A DNA stretch of 64,000 nucleotides from Rhodobacterales bacterium RIFCSPHIGHO2_02_FULL_62_130 (GTDB lineage Bacteria > Pseudomonadota > Alphaproteobacteria > Rhodobacterales > Rhodobacteraceae): the NCBI GenBank assembly GCA_001828855.1, contig MHZT01000034.1, positions 124,001-188,000 on the forward strand, in the 5' to 3' direction. Shown piece after piece: positions 45,506-53,246 of this stretch (positions are counted from its first letter, which is position 1; each line of letters begins with the position of its first letter). The notes beneath the pieces are model-generated. The model ran no database searches. It saw only the letters and a program-made list of their open reading frames with translations, and was not told where the DNA came from. The translations under genes and the position numbers were made by a program.

Positions 45506-45844
45506 GGGGGGCTTTAGGCCCGTCGCGCCCAATTATTTTTGCGGCTTTCGCAAAACGCCACTATTCCGGCTGACCGAGGCCATGGCCGAGGTCACACGCC
45601 GCGCCAGCCGCAATCCAAGCCGGCTGCCCAAAGCCACCGGCCAGCGCACGTTCTCCGGGCGCTTATCGCCCGCTAGGGCAGGCGCGGGCTTATGTCGTGC
45701 TTGATGGGCAAAGTCGGATTGTGGCGGGATCACTGCGGGTGGGGAAAGGCAGTGCCATTCCTTATCCGCCCGAACGAAGGCGGTTTCCGGCTTGCTCGGA
45801 ACGAGCTGACCGCGGCAGATGCCAGTATATTCCTGAAACGCCCC
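45506..45844. other. 339-bp region without a recognised gene
   Basis: Open frames here are short, lack ribosome-binding sites and resemble nothing I recognise. The stretch has lower coding bias than its surroundings and two conceptual fragments (about 45570-45704 and 45690-45780, one reading VLDGQSRIVAGSLRVG) that could be a decayed gene. I see no RNA gene or repeat. Confidence 0.4.
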
Positions 45845-46270
45845 CTACAGCCCCAGCCGTGGAATCTCGATCGCAGGGCAGCGGTTCATCACCACATTCA
45901 ACCCCTTGGCGCGGGCGGTCGCTGCCGCCGCCGCATTCACCACGCCCAGTTGCATCCAGATCGTCTTGACGCCTGCAAGCGTCAAAGCCTCATCCACCAC
46001 TGGCCCGACTTCCTCGGAGCGGCGGAAGATATCGACCATATCGACCGGCCCTTCGATATCCGACAGCCGCGCCTGCACGATTTCGCCCAATGCCTCTTGC
46101 CCTGCAAAGCCCGGATTGACGGGAATCACCCGATAACCCCGCGCCGCCAGATAGCGCGCCACGCCATTGCTGGGGCGGTCAGGCTTGGGCGACCAGCCGA
46201 CAAGCGCGATGGTGCGGGTGGTGGTCAGAATGTCACGGATCAGGTCGTCGGTCATGCTGGCGTCAGTCAT
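45845..46270 (-). CDS. CoA-binding protein (YccU-type)
   Basis: A 141-residue Rossmann-like protein of the CoA-binding family: TIALVGWSPKPDRPSNGVARYL, GYRVIPVNPG and VMNRCPAIEIPRL, with Cys at about residue 133. The start is the ATG at 46270 after GGGGGTAG; ATG 46255 is possible. The physiological role of YccU proteins is unclear; they bind CoA in the same way as succinyl-CoA synthetase. Confidence 0.9.
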   Translation of the reverse strand: MTDASMTDDLIRDILTTTRTIALVGWSPKPDRPSNGVARYLAARGYRVIPVNPGFAGQEALGEIVQARLSDIEGPVDMVDIFRRSEEVGPVVDEALTLAGVKTIWMQLGVVNAAAAATARAKGLNVVMNRCPAIEIPRLGL

Positions 46271-46280
46271 GCTACCCCCA

Positions 46281-46314
46281 ATAAAAAGGCGCCCAAGCCG
46301 ATGGCCGGGGCGCC
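46281..46314 (-). terminator. Rho-independent terminator after rlmB
   Basis: On the minus strand, arms GGCGCCC (46308-46314) and GGGCGCC (46288-46294), with an inner GGCC/GGCT stem, are followed by TTTTTAT. It lies 120 bases after the rlmB stop and just before the CoA-binding gene start. Confidence 0.8.
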
Positions 46315-46433
46315 AAGGTGTGGAACGAGGGACAGTGAACAAGGGCAGCGGGGGTTCCAGACCCGTCGCCTGTCACTCTCAGATGGGAAGGATAATATCC
46401 GGTTAAAGGGGCCATCGCGCTTTCGTGATTGTT

Positions 46434-47219
46434 TTACCGTGTCGAGGCCGCATAAAGCCCGACCGCCGCCGCGTTTGACACGTTGAGCGACCCGAACGCC
46501 CCCGCAAAGGGAATGCGCGCGATCACATCGCAGGTCTCGCGGGTTTTCTCGCGCAGGCCCGGCCCTTCGGCCCCCAGCACCAAGGCCACCGCCCGCTTGC
46601 CCGCATCGGCAAGTGCTGCCCCCAGATCAACGGTGCCTTCGCCGTCCAGCCCGATCAGCACATAGCCCATGGTTTTCAGCTCATCCATCGCCTCGGCCAG
46701 ATTGGTGACCTTGAGGTAAGGCTGCCGTTCAAGCGCACCGCTGGCGGTCTTGGCCAAAGCGCCGGTTTCGGGGGCGGAATGATGACGCGGCGCCACAACC
46801 GCCCGCGCGCCGAACACCTCGGCTGACCGCAGCACCGCGCCCACGTTATGCGGATCGGTCACCCGGTCCAAGAGAACGATCAGCGGCAGGCCCTCGCCCG
46901 AAATCGCCACATCGGCCAGCTTGCCCCAGTTCAGCGGCCTGACCTCCATCGCGGCACCCTGATGGACCGAGCCTTCGTCGATTGGCACATCGAACCGGCG
47001 CGGGTCGGCGATTTCCGGCTCGATCCCCGCAAAGGCCACGGCCTCTTCCAGCTTGTCCAGCGCGTTCTTGGTCACCACCAAGCGCAACTTTTCCCGCTTG
47101 GGGTTCATCAGCGCATCGCGCACCGCATGCAGCCCGAACAGCCACACGGTTTCCTTGGCTTCGGCCCGCCGGTTGCGTTCCTTGTCCACCACCCAAGACG
47201 GTTTCTTCGCGCCCGACAT
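46434..47219 (-). CDS. rlmB: 23S rRNA 2'-O-methyltransferase, TrmH/RlmB family
   Basis: A 261-residue SPOUT methyltransferase: an N-terminal substrate-binding domain (LFGLHAVRDALMNPKR), then motif 1 (LLDRVTDPHNVGAVLRSAEVFGA), motif 2 (LVLGAEGPGL) and motif 3 (IPFAGAFGSLNVSNAAAVGLY). It methylates a conserved guanosine in 23S rRNA. The ATG at 47219 follows AAGGGG; a TTG two codons upstream is less likely. It is divergent from a Tyr-anticodon tRNA, the arrangement usual in alphaproteobacteria. Confidence 0.93.
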   Translation of the reverse strand: MSGAKKPSWVVDKERNRRAEAKETVWLFGLHAVRDALMNPKREKLRLVVTKNALDKLEEAVAFAGIEPEIADPRRFDVPIDEGSVHQGAAMEVRPLNWGKLADVAISGEGLPLIVLLDRVTDPHNVGAVLRSAEVFGARAVVAPRHHSAPETGALAKTASGALERQPYLKVTNLAEAMDELKTMGYVLIGLDGEGTVDLGAALADAGKRAVALVLGAEGPGLREKTRETCDVIARIPFAGAFGSLNVSNAAAVGLYAASTR

Positions 47220-47312
47220 GCCCAAACCCCTTCATTAGACCGCGCGGACAATGTGTCAGCCCGCCCGCACAGGCAAGCAGAAATCCCGTTTCATTTTTTT
47301 CCGGTTTTCGCC

Positions 47313-47341
47313 TTGACGCCCCCTGAGGGCTTCGGTAATCA
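47313..47341 (+). promoter_or_regulatory. Sigma-70-like promoter for the tRNA gene
   Basis: TTGACG (47313-47318), 17 bases, TAATCA (47336-47341). The tRNA 5' end begins about 11 bases downstream, as expected for a tRNA promoter. Confidence 0.65.
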
Positions 47342-47351
47342 CCCCCTCAGT

Positions 47352-47435
47352 GGGCGATATGCTGCAAGGTGCGGCAGCGGACTGTAACTCCGCCGAGGCG
47401 ACTCATGCTTGGTTCGATTCCAAGATCGCCCACCA
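47352..47435 (+). tRNA. tRNA-Tyr (GTA anticodon), unusual core
   Basis: An 84-base cloverleaf with encoded CCA. Acceptor GGGCGAT/ATCGCCC; D stem GCTGC/GCGGC with a five-base loop; anticodon stem GCGGA/TCCGC with loop CTGTAAC; 14-base variable arm with a GAG/CTC stem, as in class II tRNAs; T arm CTTGG/CCAAG with TTCGATT; discriminator A then CCA. The anticodon is GTA. Unusual: positions 8-9 read AT instead of the near-universal T at 8, and the D loop is very short. It has its own promoter and lies divergent from rlmB, where tRNA-Tyr is expected. Confidence 0.75.
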
Positions 47436-47473
47436 TCTTCTGACAGCGTTGAACAAACAGACTGGAGAAGATT

Positions 47474-48265
47474 ATGAAATCATTCACTTTTAGCCATGCC
47501 ATCACGCGCAAGCCCTCGGGCAGCATCGTGGCGGGCCTGCGCGCGGTCGATACCGGCACGCCCGATCTGGGGCTGATGCTGGCGCATCATGCCGACTATA
47601 TCGTAGCCCTGCGATCCACCGGTGCCACCGTGGTGGAACTGGACGCCGCCGAGGCTTTTCCGGATTCGGTTTTCGTGGAAGACACCGCCCTTTGCCTGCC
47701 CAAAGGCGCGGTCGTGATGCGCCCCGGCGCGCCCACCCGTCTGGGTGAGGCGGCGCTGATGGAGCCGAACCTGCGCGCGCTTTACGGTCAGGTTCTGCGC
47801 ATCGAGGGTGCGGACAGCTATATCGAAGGCGGCGATATTCTGGTGACCGAGACCGAGGTTCTGGTTGGCCGTTCGGCCCGCACCAACGGGGCAGGGGTGG
47901 CCGAACTCGCCCGCCTGATCGCCCCTTGGGGCCATGATGTGCGCGAGGTTTTCACTCCGCCGGGCGTGCTGCATTTCAAGACCGACTGCTCGCTGCTGGA
48001 CGCAGAGACGATTCTGTCGACGCGGCGTCTGGATGCCTCGGGCTGCTTTGCAGGCTACCGCGTGATCCATGTGGCTGATGGCGAAGAGGCCTGCGCCAAC
48101 ACCATCCGCTTCAACGATCTGGTCATCATGCCCGCAGGCTTCCCGCGCACCCGCGATCTGCTGGTGCAGGCGGGGTATAAGGTGCAGGAAATCGGCAATT
48201 CCGAATGTGCCAAGCTGGATGGCGGCATGTCCTGCCTGTCCTTGCGCTTTACGCCCAAGCCCTGA
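47474..48265 (+). CDS. ddaH: Dimethylarginine dimethylaminohydrolase-type enzyme
   Basis: A 263-residue guanidino-modifying enzyme. The catalytic residues are Glu118 (YIEGGD), His167 (VLHFKTDCS) and Cys254 (GGMSCLSLRF), in the spacing of bacterial DDAH; the FVEDTA segment is also conserved. It should hydrolyse methylated arginine to citrulline and methylamine; a related arginine- or ornithine-lactam activity is possible. The ATG follows GGAGAAG. It lies 38 bases after the tRNA gene. Confidence 0.9.
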   Translation: MKSFTFSHAITRKPSGSIVAGLRAVDTGTPDLGLMLAHHADYIVALRSTGATVVELDAAEAFPDSVFVEDTALCLPKGAVVMRPGAPTRLGEAALMEPNLRALYGQVLRIEGADSYIEGGDILVTETEVLVGRSARTNGAGVAELARLIAPWGHDVREVFTPPGVLHFKTDCSLLDAETILSTRRLDASGCFAGYRVIHVADGEEACANTIRFNDLVIMPAGFPRTRDLLVQAGYKVQEIGNSECAKLDGGMSCLSLRFTPKP

Positions 48266-48311
48266 CAGCCCTATAGTCGCGCCCAGATCGAAGCGATTTT
48301 CAGGACCAGAC

Positions 48312-49295
48312 ATGGCCAGCCCTTTCAACATTCTGGCCGTGGTGCAAAATGGCCGCCTGCAGTATGAAGCCCTGCTGCTGGCGGCCTCCCTGCGCGCCAC
48401 CAACCCCGGTTTTACAGGCACGCTCTATCTGGCAGAGCCGCAAAAGAATGATCTCTGGCCACGCAACCCCGCCGTGACCGATCCGGCAATCCGTGCGGCA
48501 CTGGAATCCCTTGGCGCGGTGTTCCTGCCCTTCGAAAACAAGGTCTTCGGCCACAGCTATCCGCACGGAAACAAGATCGAGGCCCTGGCACATCTGCCAG
48601 AAGCGCCCTTCCTGTTTCTGGACACCGACACGCTTATCACCGGCCCGCTCGACAGCATCGGTTTCGATTTCGCCTACCCTTCGGCCTCCATGCGCCGCGA
48701 AGGCACATGGCCGCAGATCGAACTCTACGGACCGGGTTATGACGAGATATGGAAGTCGCTTTACGACCGCTTCGGCCTCGAGTTCGCAGCCTCGCTCGAC
48801 CTTTCGCAGCCCGATGGCTACTGGCAACGCTATATGTATTTCAACGCAGGCTGGTTCTTCCATGAAAGCCCGAAGGCGTTCGGGGACCGCTTCCTGACTT
48901 TCGCCCGCGAGATCCGGGACAATGCGCCCGAGGAACTGGTCGTTCAGGAACTCTACCCCTGGCTTGACCAGATCGCCCTGCCGCTGGTGATCCAGTCCCT
49001 CGGCGGCGGACGCCCCACGCCCGACCTGGCAGGGCTGGACGGGGACGTCACCTGCCACTACCGCACCCTGCCACTCCTTTACGCCCGCGAATCCGACCGC
49101 GTGGTCGAGGTGCTCGAAGAGGTCGCGGCCCAACAAGACCTCCGCCGCCTCTTGCGTGACTACGAACCCGCCAAAGTCCTAATCTACCAGAACCGAGGCA
49201 AGAAAATCCGCACCCTCTTCGACCGCAGCAACCTTCCCCGCCGCGAACAAGTAATCCGCCAGACCATCAAGAAAGAGGGCCTCTGGCTGCGCTAG
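48312..49295 (+). CDS. Glycosyltransferase-like protein with DxD motif
   Basis: A 327-residue soluble protein. An N-terminal Rossmann-like part (FNILAVVQNGRLQYEALLLAASLRA) leads to LFLDTDTLI, with Asp104-Asp106 as the metal-binding DxD of GT-A glycosyltransferases. The end is basic (RREQVIRQTIKKEGLWLR). It resembles proteins annotated as hypothetical in Rhodobacteraceae. Donor and acceptor are unknown. A longer frame upstream overlaps ddaH and is rejected. Confidence 0.7.
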   Translation: MASPFNILAVVQNGRLQYEALLLAASLRATNPGFTGTLYLAEPQKNDLWPRNPAVTDPAIRAALESLGAVFLPFENKVFGHSYPHGNKIEALAHLPEAPFLFLDTDTLITGPLDSIGFDFAYPSASMRREGTWPQIELYGPGYDEIWKSLYDRFGLEFAASLDLSQPDGYWQRYMYFNAGWFFHESPKAFGDRFLTFAREIRDNAPEELVVQELYPWLDQIALPLVIQSLGGGRPTPDLAGLDGDVTCHYRTLPLLYARESDRVVEVLEEVAAQQDLRRLLRDYEPAKVLIYQNRGKKIRTLFDRSNLPRREQVIRQTIKKEGLWLR

Positions 49296-49333
49296 CCAGG
49301 GTGCGTGCAAAGCACACACCCTACCCTCTGGCC

Positions 49334-49417
49334 TTCATCTGTTCCTAAATATCCCCGCCGGAGGCATCCGCCGCATCTGGAGGAAGCCTCCGGCGGGAGT
49401 ATTTTTGCCAAGATGAA
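49334..49417. terminator. 32-bp element inverted pair between convergent genes
   Basis: Two copies in inverted orientation (49334-49365 and 49386-49417). The inner part CCCCGCCGGAGGC/GCCTCCGGCGGG pairs; outer bases differ (CTGTTCCTAAAT against ATTTTTGCCAAG). Outside it lie partial copies of another repeat, GGGTAGGGTGCGTG at about 49424-49437 and ACACACCCTACCCT at about 49313-49326. It separates the glycosyltransferase-like gene from hisE. Confidence 0.8.
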
Positions 49418-49450
49418 GCCCAAGGGTAGGGTGCGTGGTCCCCACGCACC

Positions 49451-49759
49451 TTAGCGAGCGGCTTTTTCCGCAATGCCGGAGGTGCCTTCGCGCCGCGCGA
49501 GTTCCGCTTCGACATCGGCCAGCGTCACATCGCGCGCGGCGAGCATGACCAGAAGGTGATAGATCACATCGGCTGCCTCGGCAGTCAGTTTGGCGCGGTC
49601 GCCCTTGACCGCTTCGATGATCGCCTCGACAGCCTCTTCGCCGAATTTCTCGGCGCATTTCTCGGGACCTTTGGCCAGCAGTTTCGCGGTCCACGAGCTT
49701 TCGGGATCGGCGGATTTACGGGCGGCAATGGTGTCGGCAAGGCGTTGTAGGGCGGTCAT
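49451..49759 (-). CDS. hisE: Phosphoribosyl-ATP diphosphatase
   Basis: A 102-residue all-helical enzyme of the MazG-like fold, with the metal-binding glutamates in [13 protein letters not shown] and the [13 protein letters not shown] segment. It performs the second step of histidine synthesis. Its ATG overlaps the hisF stop as ATGA, so it is coupled with hisF. It is the last gene of the minus-strand his group. Confidence 0.95.
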   Translation of the reverse strand: MTALQRLADTIAARKSADPESSWTAKLLAKGPEKCAEKFGEEAVEAIIEAVKGDRAKLTAEAADVIYHLLVMLAARDVTLADVEAELARREGTSGIAEKAAR

Positions 49760-50517
49760 GTCAGCCTCATCGGGATGCCGGCTGCGGCCATATGGGCCTT
49801 GGCCTCGGCAATGGTGAAGGTGCCGAAGTGGAAGATCGAGGCCGCCAGCACCGCCGAGGCGCCGCCTTTGGTCACGCCTTCGACAAGGTGATCCAGCGTG
49901 CCCACCCCGCCCGAGGCGATGACGGGGACCGACACTGCATCCGAAATCGCGCGGGTCAGGGGCAGGTTGTAACCCTGATGCGTGCCGTCGCGGTCCATCG
50001 AGGTCAGCAATATCTCGCCTGCGCCCTTGGCAACGACGGTGCGGGCAAATTCCACCGCGTCGATGCCGGTCGCCCGCCGTCCGCCATGGGTGAAAATCTC
50101 CCATTTGCCGGGGCTTACGGTTTTGGCATCTATGGCCACGACGATGCATTGGCTTCCGAAGCGGTCGGCGGCTTCGGCCACCACATCGGGGTTGGCGACG
50201 GCGGCCGAGTTGAACGACACCTTGTCCGCCCCTGCCAGCAGCAGCGCGCGCACATCCTCATGTGTCCGTACGCCGCCGCCCACGGTCAGCGGCATGAAAC
50301 AGGCCTCTGCGGTGCGGGTGACCAGATCGAACATGGTGCCACGGTTTTCATGGGTGGCGTGGATGTCGAGAAAGCACAGCTCGTCAGCGCCCGCCGCATC
50401 ATAGGCGCGAGCGGCCTCGACCGGATCACCGGCATCGCGGAGTTGCGTAAAGTTCACGCCCTTGACCACACGGCCATCGGCGACATCAAGGCAGGGGATC
50501 AGGCGGGTTTTCAGCAT
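49756..50517 (-). CDS. hisF: Imidazole glycerol phosphate synthase, cyclase subunit
   Basis: A 253-residue TIM barrel starting [23 protein letters not shown], with the catalytic Asp11 and Asp130-type residues and phosphate-binding glycines ([18 protein letters not shown]). It condenses ammonia from HisH with PRFAR. It starts 136 bases after hisA, across a hairpin and a half repeat. Confidence 0.97.
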   Translation of the reverse strand: MLKTRLIPCLDVADGRVVKGVNFTQLRDAGDPVEAARAYDAAGADELCFLDIHATHENRGTMFDLVTRTAEACFMPLTVGGGVRTHEDVRALLLAGADKVSFNSAAVANPDVVAEAADRFGSQCIVVAIDAKTVSPGKWEIFTHGGRRATGIDAVEFARTVVAKGAGEILLTSMDRDGTHQGYNLPLTRAISDAVSVPVIASGGVGTLDHLVEGVTKGGASAVLAASIFHFGTFTIAEAKAHMAAAGIPMRLT

Positions 50518-50568
50518 GGGTTACCCTAGCGTCTTGGGTCAGGCGGGGGAAGGGGAAGAAGAGAGGGG

Positions 50569-50652
50569 GCCAGCCCCCTCGGCCTTTCGGCCAAGCCTGT
50601 GTTTTCTGAAGAAAACACAGGCCAACCCCCGGAGTATTTGGGCCAAGATGAA
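50569..50652 (-). repeat. Mosaic intergenic repeat between hisA and hisF
   Basis: Read from hisA: half of the 32-bp element (50652 to 50626) one base after the hisA stop, then a hairpin with 12-base arms GCCTGTGTTTTC (50595-50606/50611-50622, loop TGAA), then a GGCC hairpin, then GAGGGGG/CCCCCTC (about 50562-50580). It may end or attenuate transcription before hisF. Confidence 0.7.
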
Positions 50653-50653
50653 A

Positions 50654-51373
50654 TCAGGCCTTCAGGGCATGCAACGCCGTGGCCAGATCAATCGCCCCGT
50701 CATAAAGCGCGCGGCCCGAGATGGCACCCGCGATGACGCCAGTATCGCGTAGGGCGATCAGGTCGGCCATTGTGCTGACGCCGCCGGATGCGATCACAGG
50801 GATCGAGACGGCACGGGCAAGCGCCTCGGTCGCCTCGATGTTCGGGCCTTGCATCGCACCATCACGGTCGATGTCGGTGTAGATGATCGCGGCCACGCCT
50901 GCATCTTCAAAGCTGCGGGCAAGATCGGTGGCCTGAATGGTGGTCTCGGTCGCCCAGCCTTTGGTCGCAACAAAGCCTTTGCGGGCATCAATGCCCACGG
51001 CCACCTTGCCCGGAAAGGCGCGGGCGGCCTCGCGCACCAGTGCCGGATTCTCCACCGCCACCGTGCCAAGGATCACACGGGCCAGCCCTTTTTCCAGCCA
51101 CATCGCAATGGTTGCCATATCACGGATGCCGCCGCCAAGCTGGGCGGGAACCTTCAGCCGCGCAAGGATCGCCTCGACCGCCGCCCCGTTCACCGGCGCA
51201 CCTGCGAAGGCCCCGTTCAGGTCAACCAGATGCAGCCATTCACAGCCCGCAGCCTCGAATTTCAGGGCCTGTGCTGCGGGATCATCGCCGAAGACCGTCG
51301 CCGCCTCCATCTCGCCGCGCAACAGGCGCACACATTGGCCGTCTTTCAGATCGATGGCGGGGTAAAGGATCAT
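50654..51373 (-). CDS. hisA: Phosphoribosylformimino-5-aminoimidazole carboxamide ribotide isomerase
   Basis: A 239-residue TIM barrel starting [20 protein letters not shown], with Asp8 and Asp127-type catalytic positions and the repeated phosphate-binding glycines (LGGGIRD and ASGGVSTM). The ATG at 51373 follows GGAGG with five bases of spacing; an upstream ATG at 51391 is less likely. It feeds HisF. The next upstream genes are on the other strand, so it should have its own promoter. Confidence 0.96.
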   Translation of the reverse strand: MILYPAIDLKDGQCVRLLRGEMEAATVFGDDPAAQALKFEAAGCEWLHLVDLNGAFAGAPVNGAAVEAILARLKVPAQLGGGIRDMATIAMWLEKGLARVILGTVAVENPALVREAARAFPGKVAVGIDARKGFVATKGWATETTIQATDLARSFEDAGVAAIIYTDIDRDGAMQGPNIEATEALARAVSIPVIASGGVSTMADLIALRDTGVIAGAISGRALYDGAIDLATALHALKA

Positions 51374-51510
51374 GGCGGCCTCCGGTGTCATGTGGGCGCG
51401 GTCATACGCAGGGGGGCGGGCCTTGCCAAGGGGGGCGCGACCCCACGTCATGCTTGATCGGTGGGAATTTCCGAGGAAACCTGCACAGGCCTTGAGGGAG
51501 GAACCCAAGA

Positions 51511-51903
51511 ATGAAGATGTTTGCGATCGCCGTGGCGATGAGCTTGTCGGCGGGGGCTGCCCTTGCGGCAGACCCGGTGGAAGGGGTCTGGAAAACCAAA
51601 CCGGATGACAATGGCAACTATGGCTATGTCAAAGTGGTGCCATGCGGCACGGCCTTTTGTGGCACGCTGATCAAGGCGTTCGACAGTTCGGGGGCAGAAA
51701 AGGCCAGCGAGAACATCGGACGTGCGATCATCTGGGATATGGTTGCCTATGGCGACGGTGCCTATGACGATGGCAAGATCTGGAGTCCTGATCGGGACAA
51801 GACCTATAGCTCGGACATGCAGTTGACGGGCGACAAACTGGCTGTGCGTGGTTGTGTTCTGGGAATCTGCCGCGATGGCGGAACATGGAGCCGCGTGAAA
51901 TAG
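51511..51903 (+). CDS. Exported DUF2147 protein
   Basis: A 130-residue protein with a signal peptide (cut near ALAA-D) and the DUF2147 body ([51 protein letters not shown]). Four cysteines in the mature part could form two disulfides. DUF2147 proteins are small periplasmic beta-rich proteins of unknown role. The ATG follows GGGAGGA. It is divergent from hisA. Confidence 0.88.
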   Translation: MKMFAIAVAMSLSAGAALAADPVEGVWKTKPDDNGNYGYVKVVPCGTAFCGTLIKAFDSSGAEKASENIGRAIIWDMVAYGDGAYDDGKIWSPDRDKTYSSDMQLTGDKLAVRGCVLGICRDGGTWSRVK

Positions 51904-51970
51904 GCGCAGCTTTCGGGTTGCGGGGGCGGGGTGTCTGGCGCTTCATGGCGTCGAACCACGAGGCCGCGCG

Positions 51971-52843
51971 ATGAGTATCAAAGACTGGACAAGATTGATC
52001 GGCCTGTCCCTGCTCTGGGGCGGGTCTTTCTTTTTCGTGGAAATCGCCGTGCGGGGCTTGCCTGCGCTTAGCATTGTTTGGGGACGTGTGGCGTTGGGGG
52101 CGCTGTGTCTGGCGCTGATGCTTCGGCTGAGCGGGGCGGGATTGCCGCGAGGGGCGGCAGAGTGGCGCGCGCTGTTGGGCATGGGGCTGCTGAACAATGT
52201 CATTCCCTTTACCTTGTTTGTGCTGGCGCAGGGGCAGATCAGCGGCGCGATGGCCGCAATTCTGAATGCAACCACACCGCTCTGGGGCGTGGCTTTGGCG
52301 CATGTGTTCACAGCCGACAAGATCACGCCGCGCAAGGCTGCAGGGCTGCTGGCGGGGTTTTGCGGGGTGGTTGTGATGATGGGCGGCGCGGCGCAAGGCG
52401 ATCTCTGGGCGGGGCTGGCCTGTCTGGGGGCGGCCTTTTCCTATGGTGTGGCCGGAGTTTGGGGGCGGCGGTTCCGGTCGTTGCGGGTGGCGCCGTTGCA
52501 GGCGGCCTTCGGACAGGTGGCCTGTGCGGCGGTGCTGATCACACCCCTGTGGCTTTGGCTGGACCAGCCTTGGCGATTGGCGGTGCCGGAGGCAGAGGTG
52601 ATCGGGGCGCTGGTCGGGATTGCCGTGCTGTCCACCGCGCTGGCCTATCTGATCTATTTCCGGCTGCTGGAGTCTGCAGGGGCGGCGAACGTGCTGTTGG
52701 TGACATTTCTTGTGCCGGTTTCTGCTGTGGCCTTGGGGGTGATTTTTCTGGCCGAGGCGTTGGCATGGCGGCAGGTGGCGGGATTTGCCCTGATAGCATC
52801 AGGACTTGCGGCCTTGGATGGCAGGGTGCGGCTATGGCGTTAG
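51971..52843 (+). CDS. EamA/DMT-family transporter
   Basis: A 290-residue protein with about ten membrane helices in two EamA halves (SLLWGGSFFFVEIAVRGLP and LGAAFSYGVAGVWGRR, then the LVTFLVPVSAVALGVIFLAE stretch). The family exports or takes up amino acids or other metabolites; the substrate is unknown. The ATG follows GAGG. The Ada-like gene starts within its last ten bases. Confidence 0.92.
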   Translation: MSIKDWTRLIGLSLLWGGSFFFVEIAVRGLPALSIVWGRVALGALCLALMLRLSGAGLPRGAAEWRALLGMGLLNNVIPFTLFVLAQGQISGAMAAILNATTPLWGVALAHVFTADKITPRKAAGLLAGFCGVVVMMGGAAQGDLWAGLACLGAAFSYGVAGVWGRRFRSLRVAPLQAAFGQVACAAVLITPLWLWLDQPWRLAVPEAEVIGALVGIAVLSTALAYLIYFRLLESAGAANVLLVTFLVPVSAVALGVIFLAEALAWRQVAGFALIASGLAALDGRVRLWR

Positions 52844-53052
52844 ATCCTGGCCATGCGCCGGATGAGGCAGAATGGGCAGATCTGCTGGCGCGGGCCGCGC
52901 GTGCAAGTCTCTATGCGGTGGTAACAACGGGCATTACCTGCCGCTTCGGTTGCCCGTCCCGCACGCCGTTGCGGCGGAATGTGCAGGTGTTCGGATCGCT
53001 GGAGTCGGCTCTGGCCCAAGGGTTCCGACCCTGTTTGCGGTGCAAACCCTGA
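52834..53052 (+). CDS. Stand-alone Ada-type zinc-binding domain protein
   Basis: A 72-residue protein that is just an Ada N-terminal metal-binding domain: Cys36 and Cys40 (ITCRFGC), Cys67 and Cys70 (RPCLRC), and the PSRTPLRRNVQVF segment. In Ada the first Cys accepts methyl groups from DNA phosphotriesters. There is no AraC or O6-methylguanine methyltransferase domain attached. It starts inside the EamA gene, ten bases before its stop. Confidence 0.8.
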   Translation: MALDPGHAPDEAEWADLLARAARASLYAVVTTGITCRFGCPSRTPLRRNVQVFGSLESALAQGFRPCLRCKP

Positions 53053-53064
53053 TTGGCCAACGCC

Positions 53065-53230
53065 AAGGTGCGTGAAATCACGCACCCTACCCTTGGCGTT
53101 CATCTTGGCCCAAATACTCCCGCCGGAGGCACCCGCCGCATCGGGGAGAGCCTCCGGCGGGGATATTTGTGCAAAGGGGATGAAGGGAACCTGCAGAAAG
53201 GAGGGTAGGGTGCGTGATTTCACGCACCTT
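53065..53230. terminator. Nested inverted repeats between convergent genes
   Basis: The outer arms (53065-53093 and 53202-53230) are perfect 29-base complements, each itself nearly palindromic (GGTGCGTGA/TCACGCACC). The inner arms are two 32-bp elements (53099-53130 and 53150-53184). It lies between the Ada-like gene and hisH. Confidence 0.85.
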
Positions 53231-53246
53231 CCTTGCCGACGGCAGA

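Noticed and set aside
50595-50622. Histidine-operon attenuator
   Set aside because: There is no leader peptide with a run of His codons; the hairpin lies between hisA and hisF, not before the first his gene, and belongs to the general repeat mosaics.
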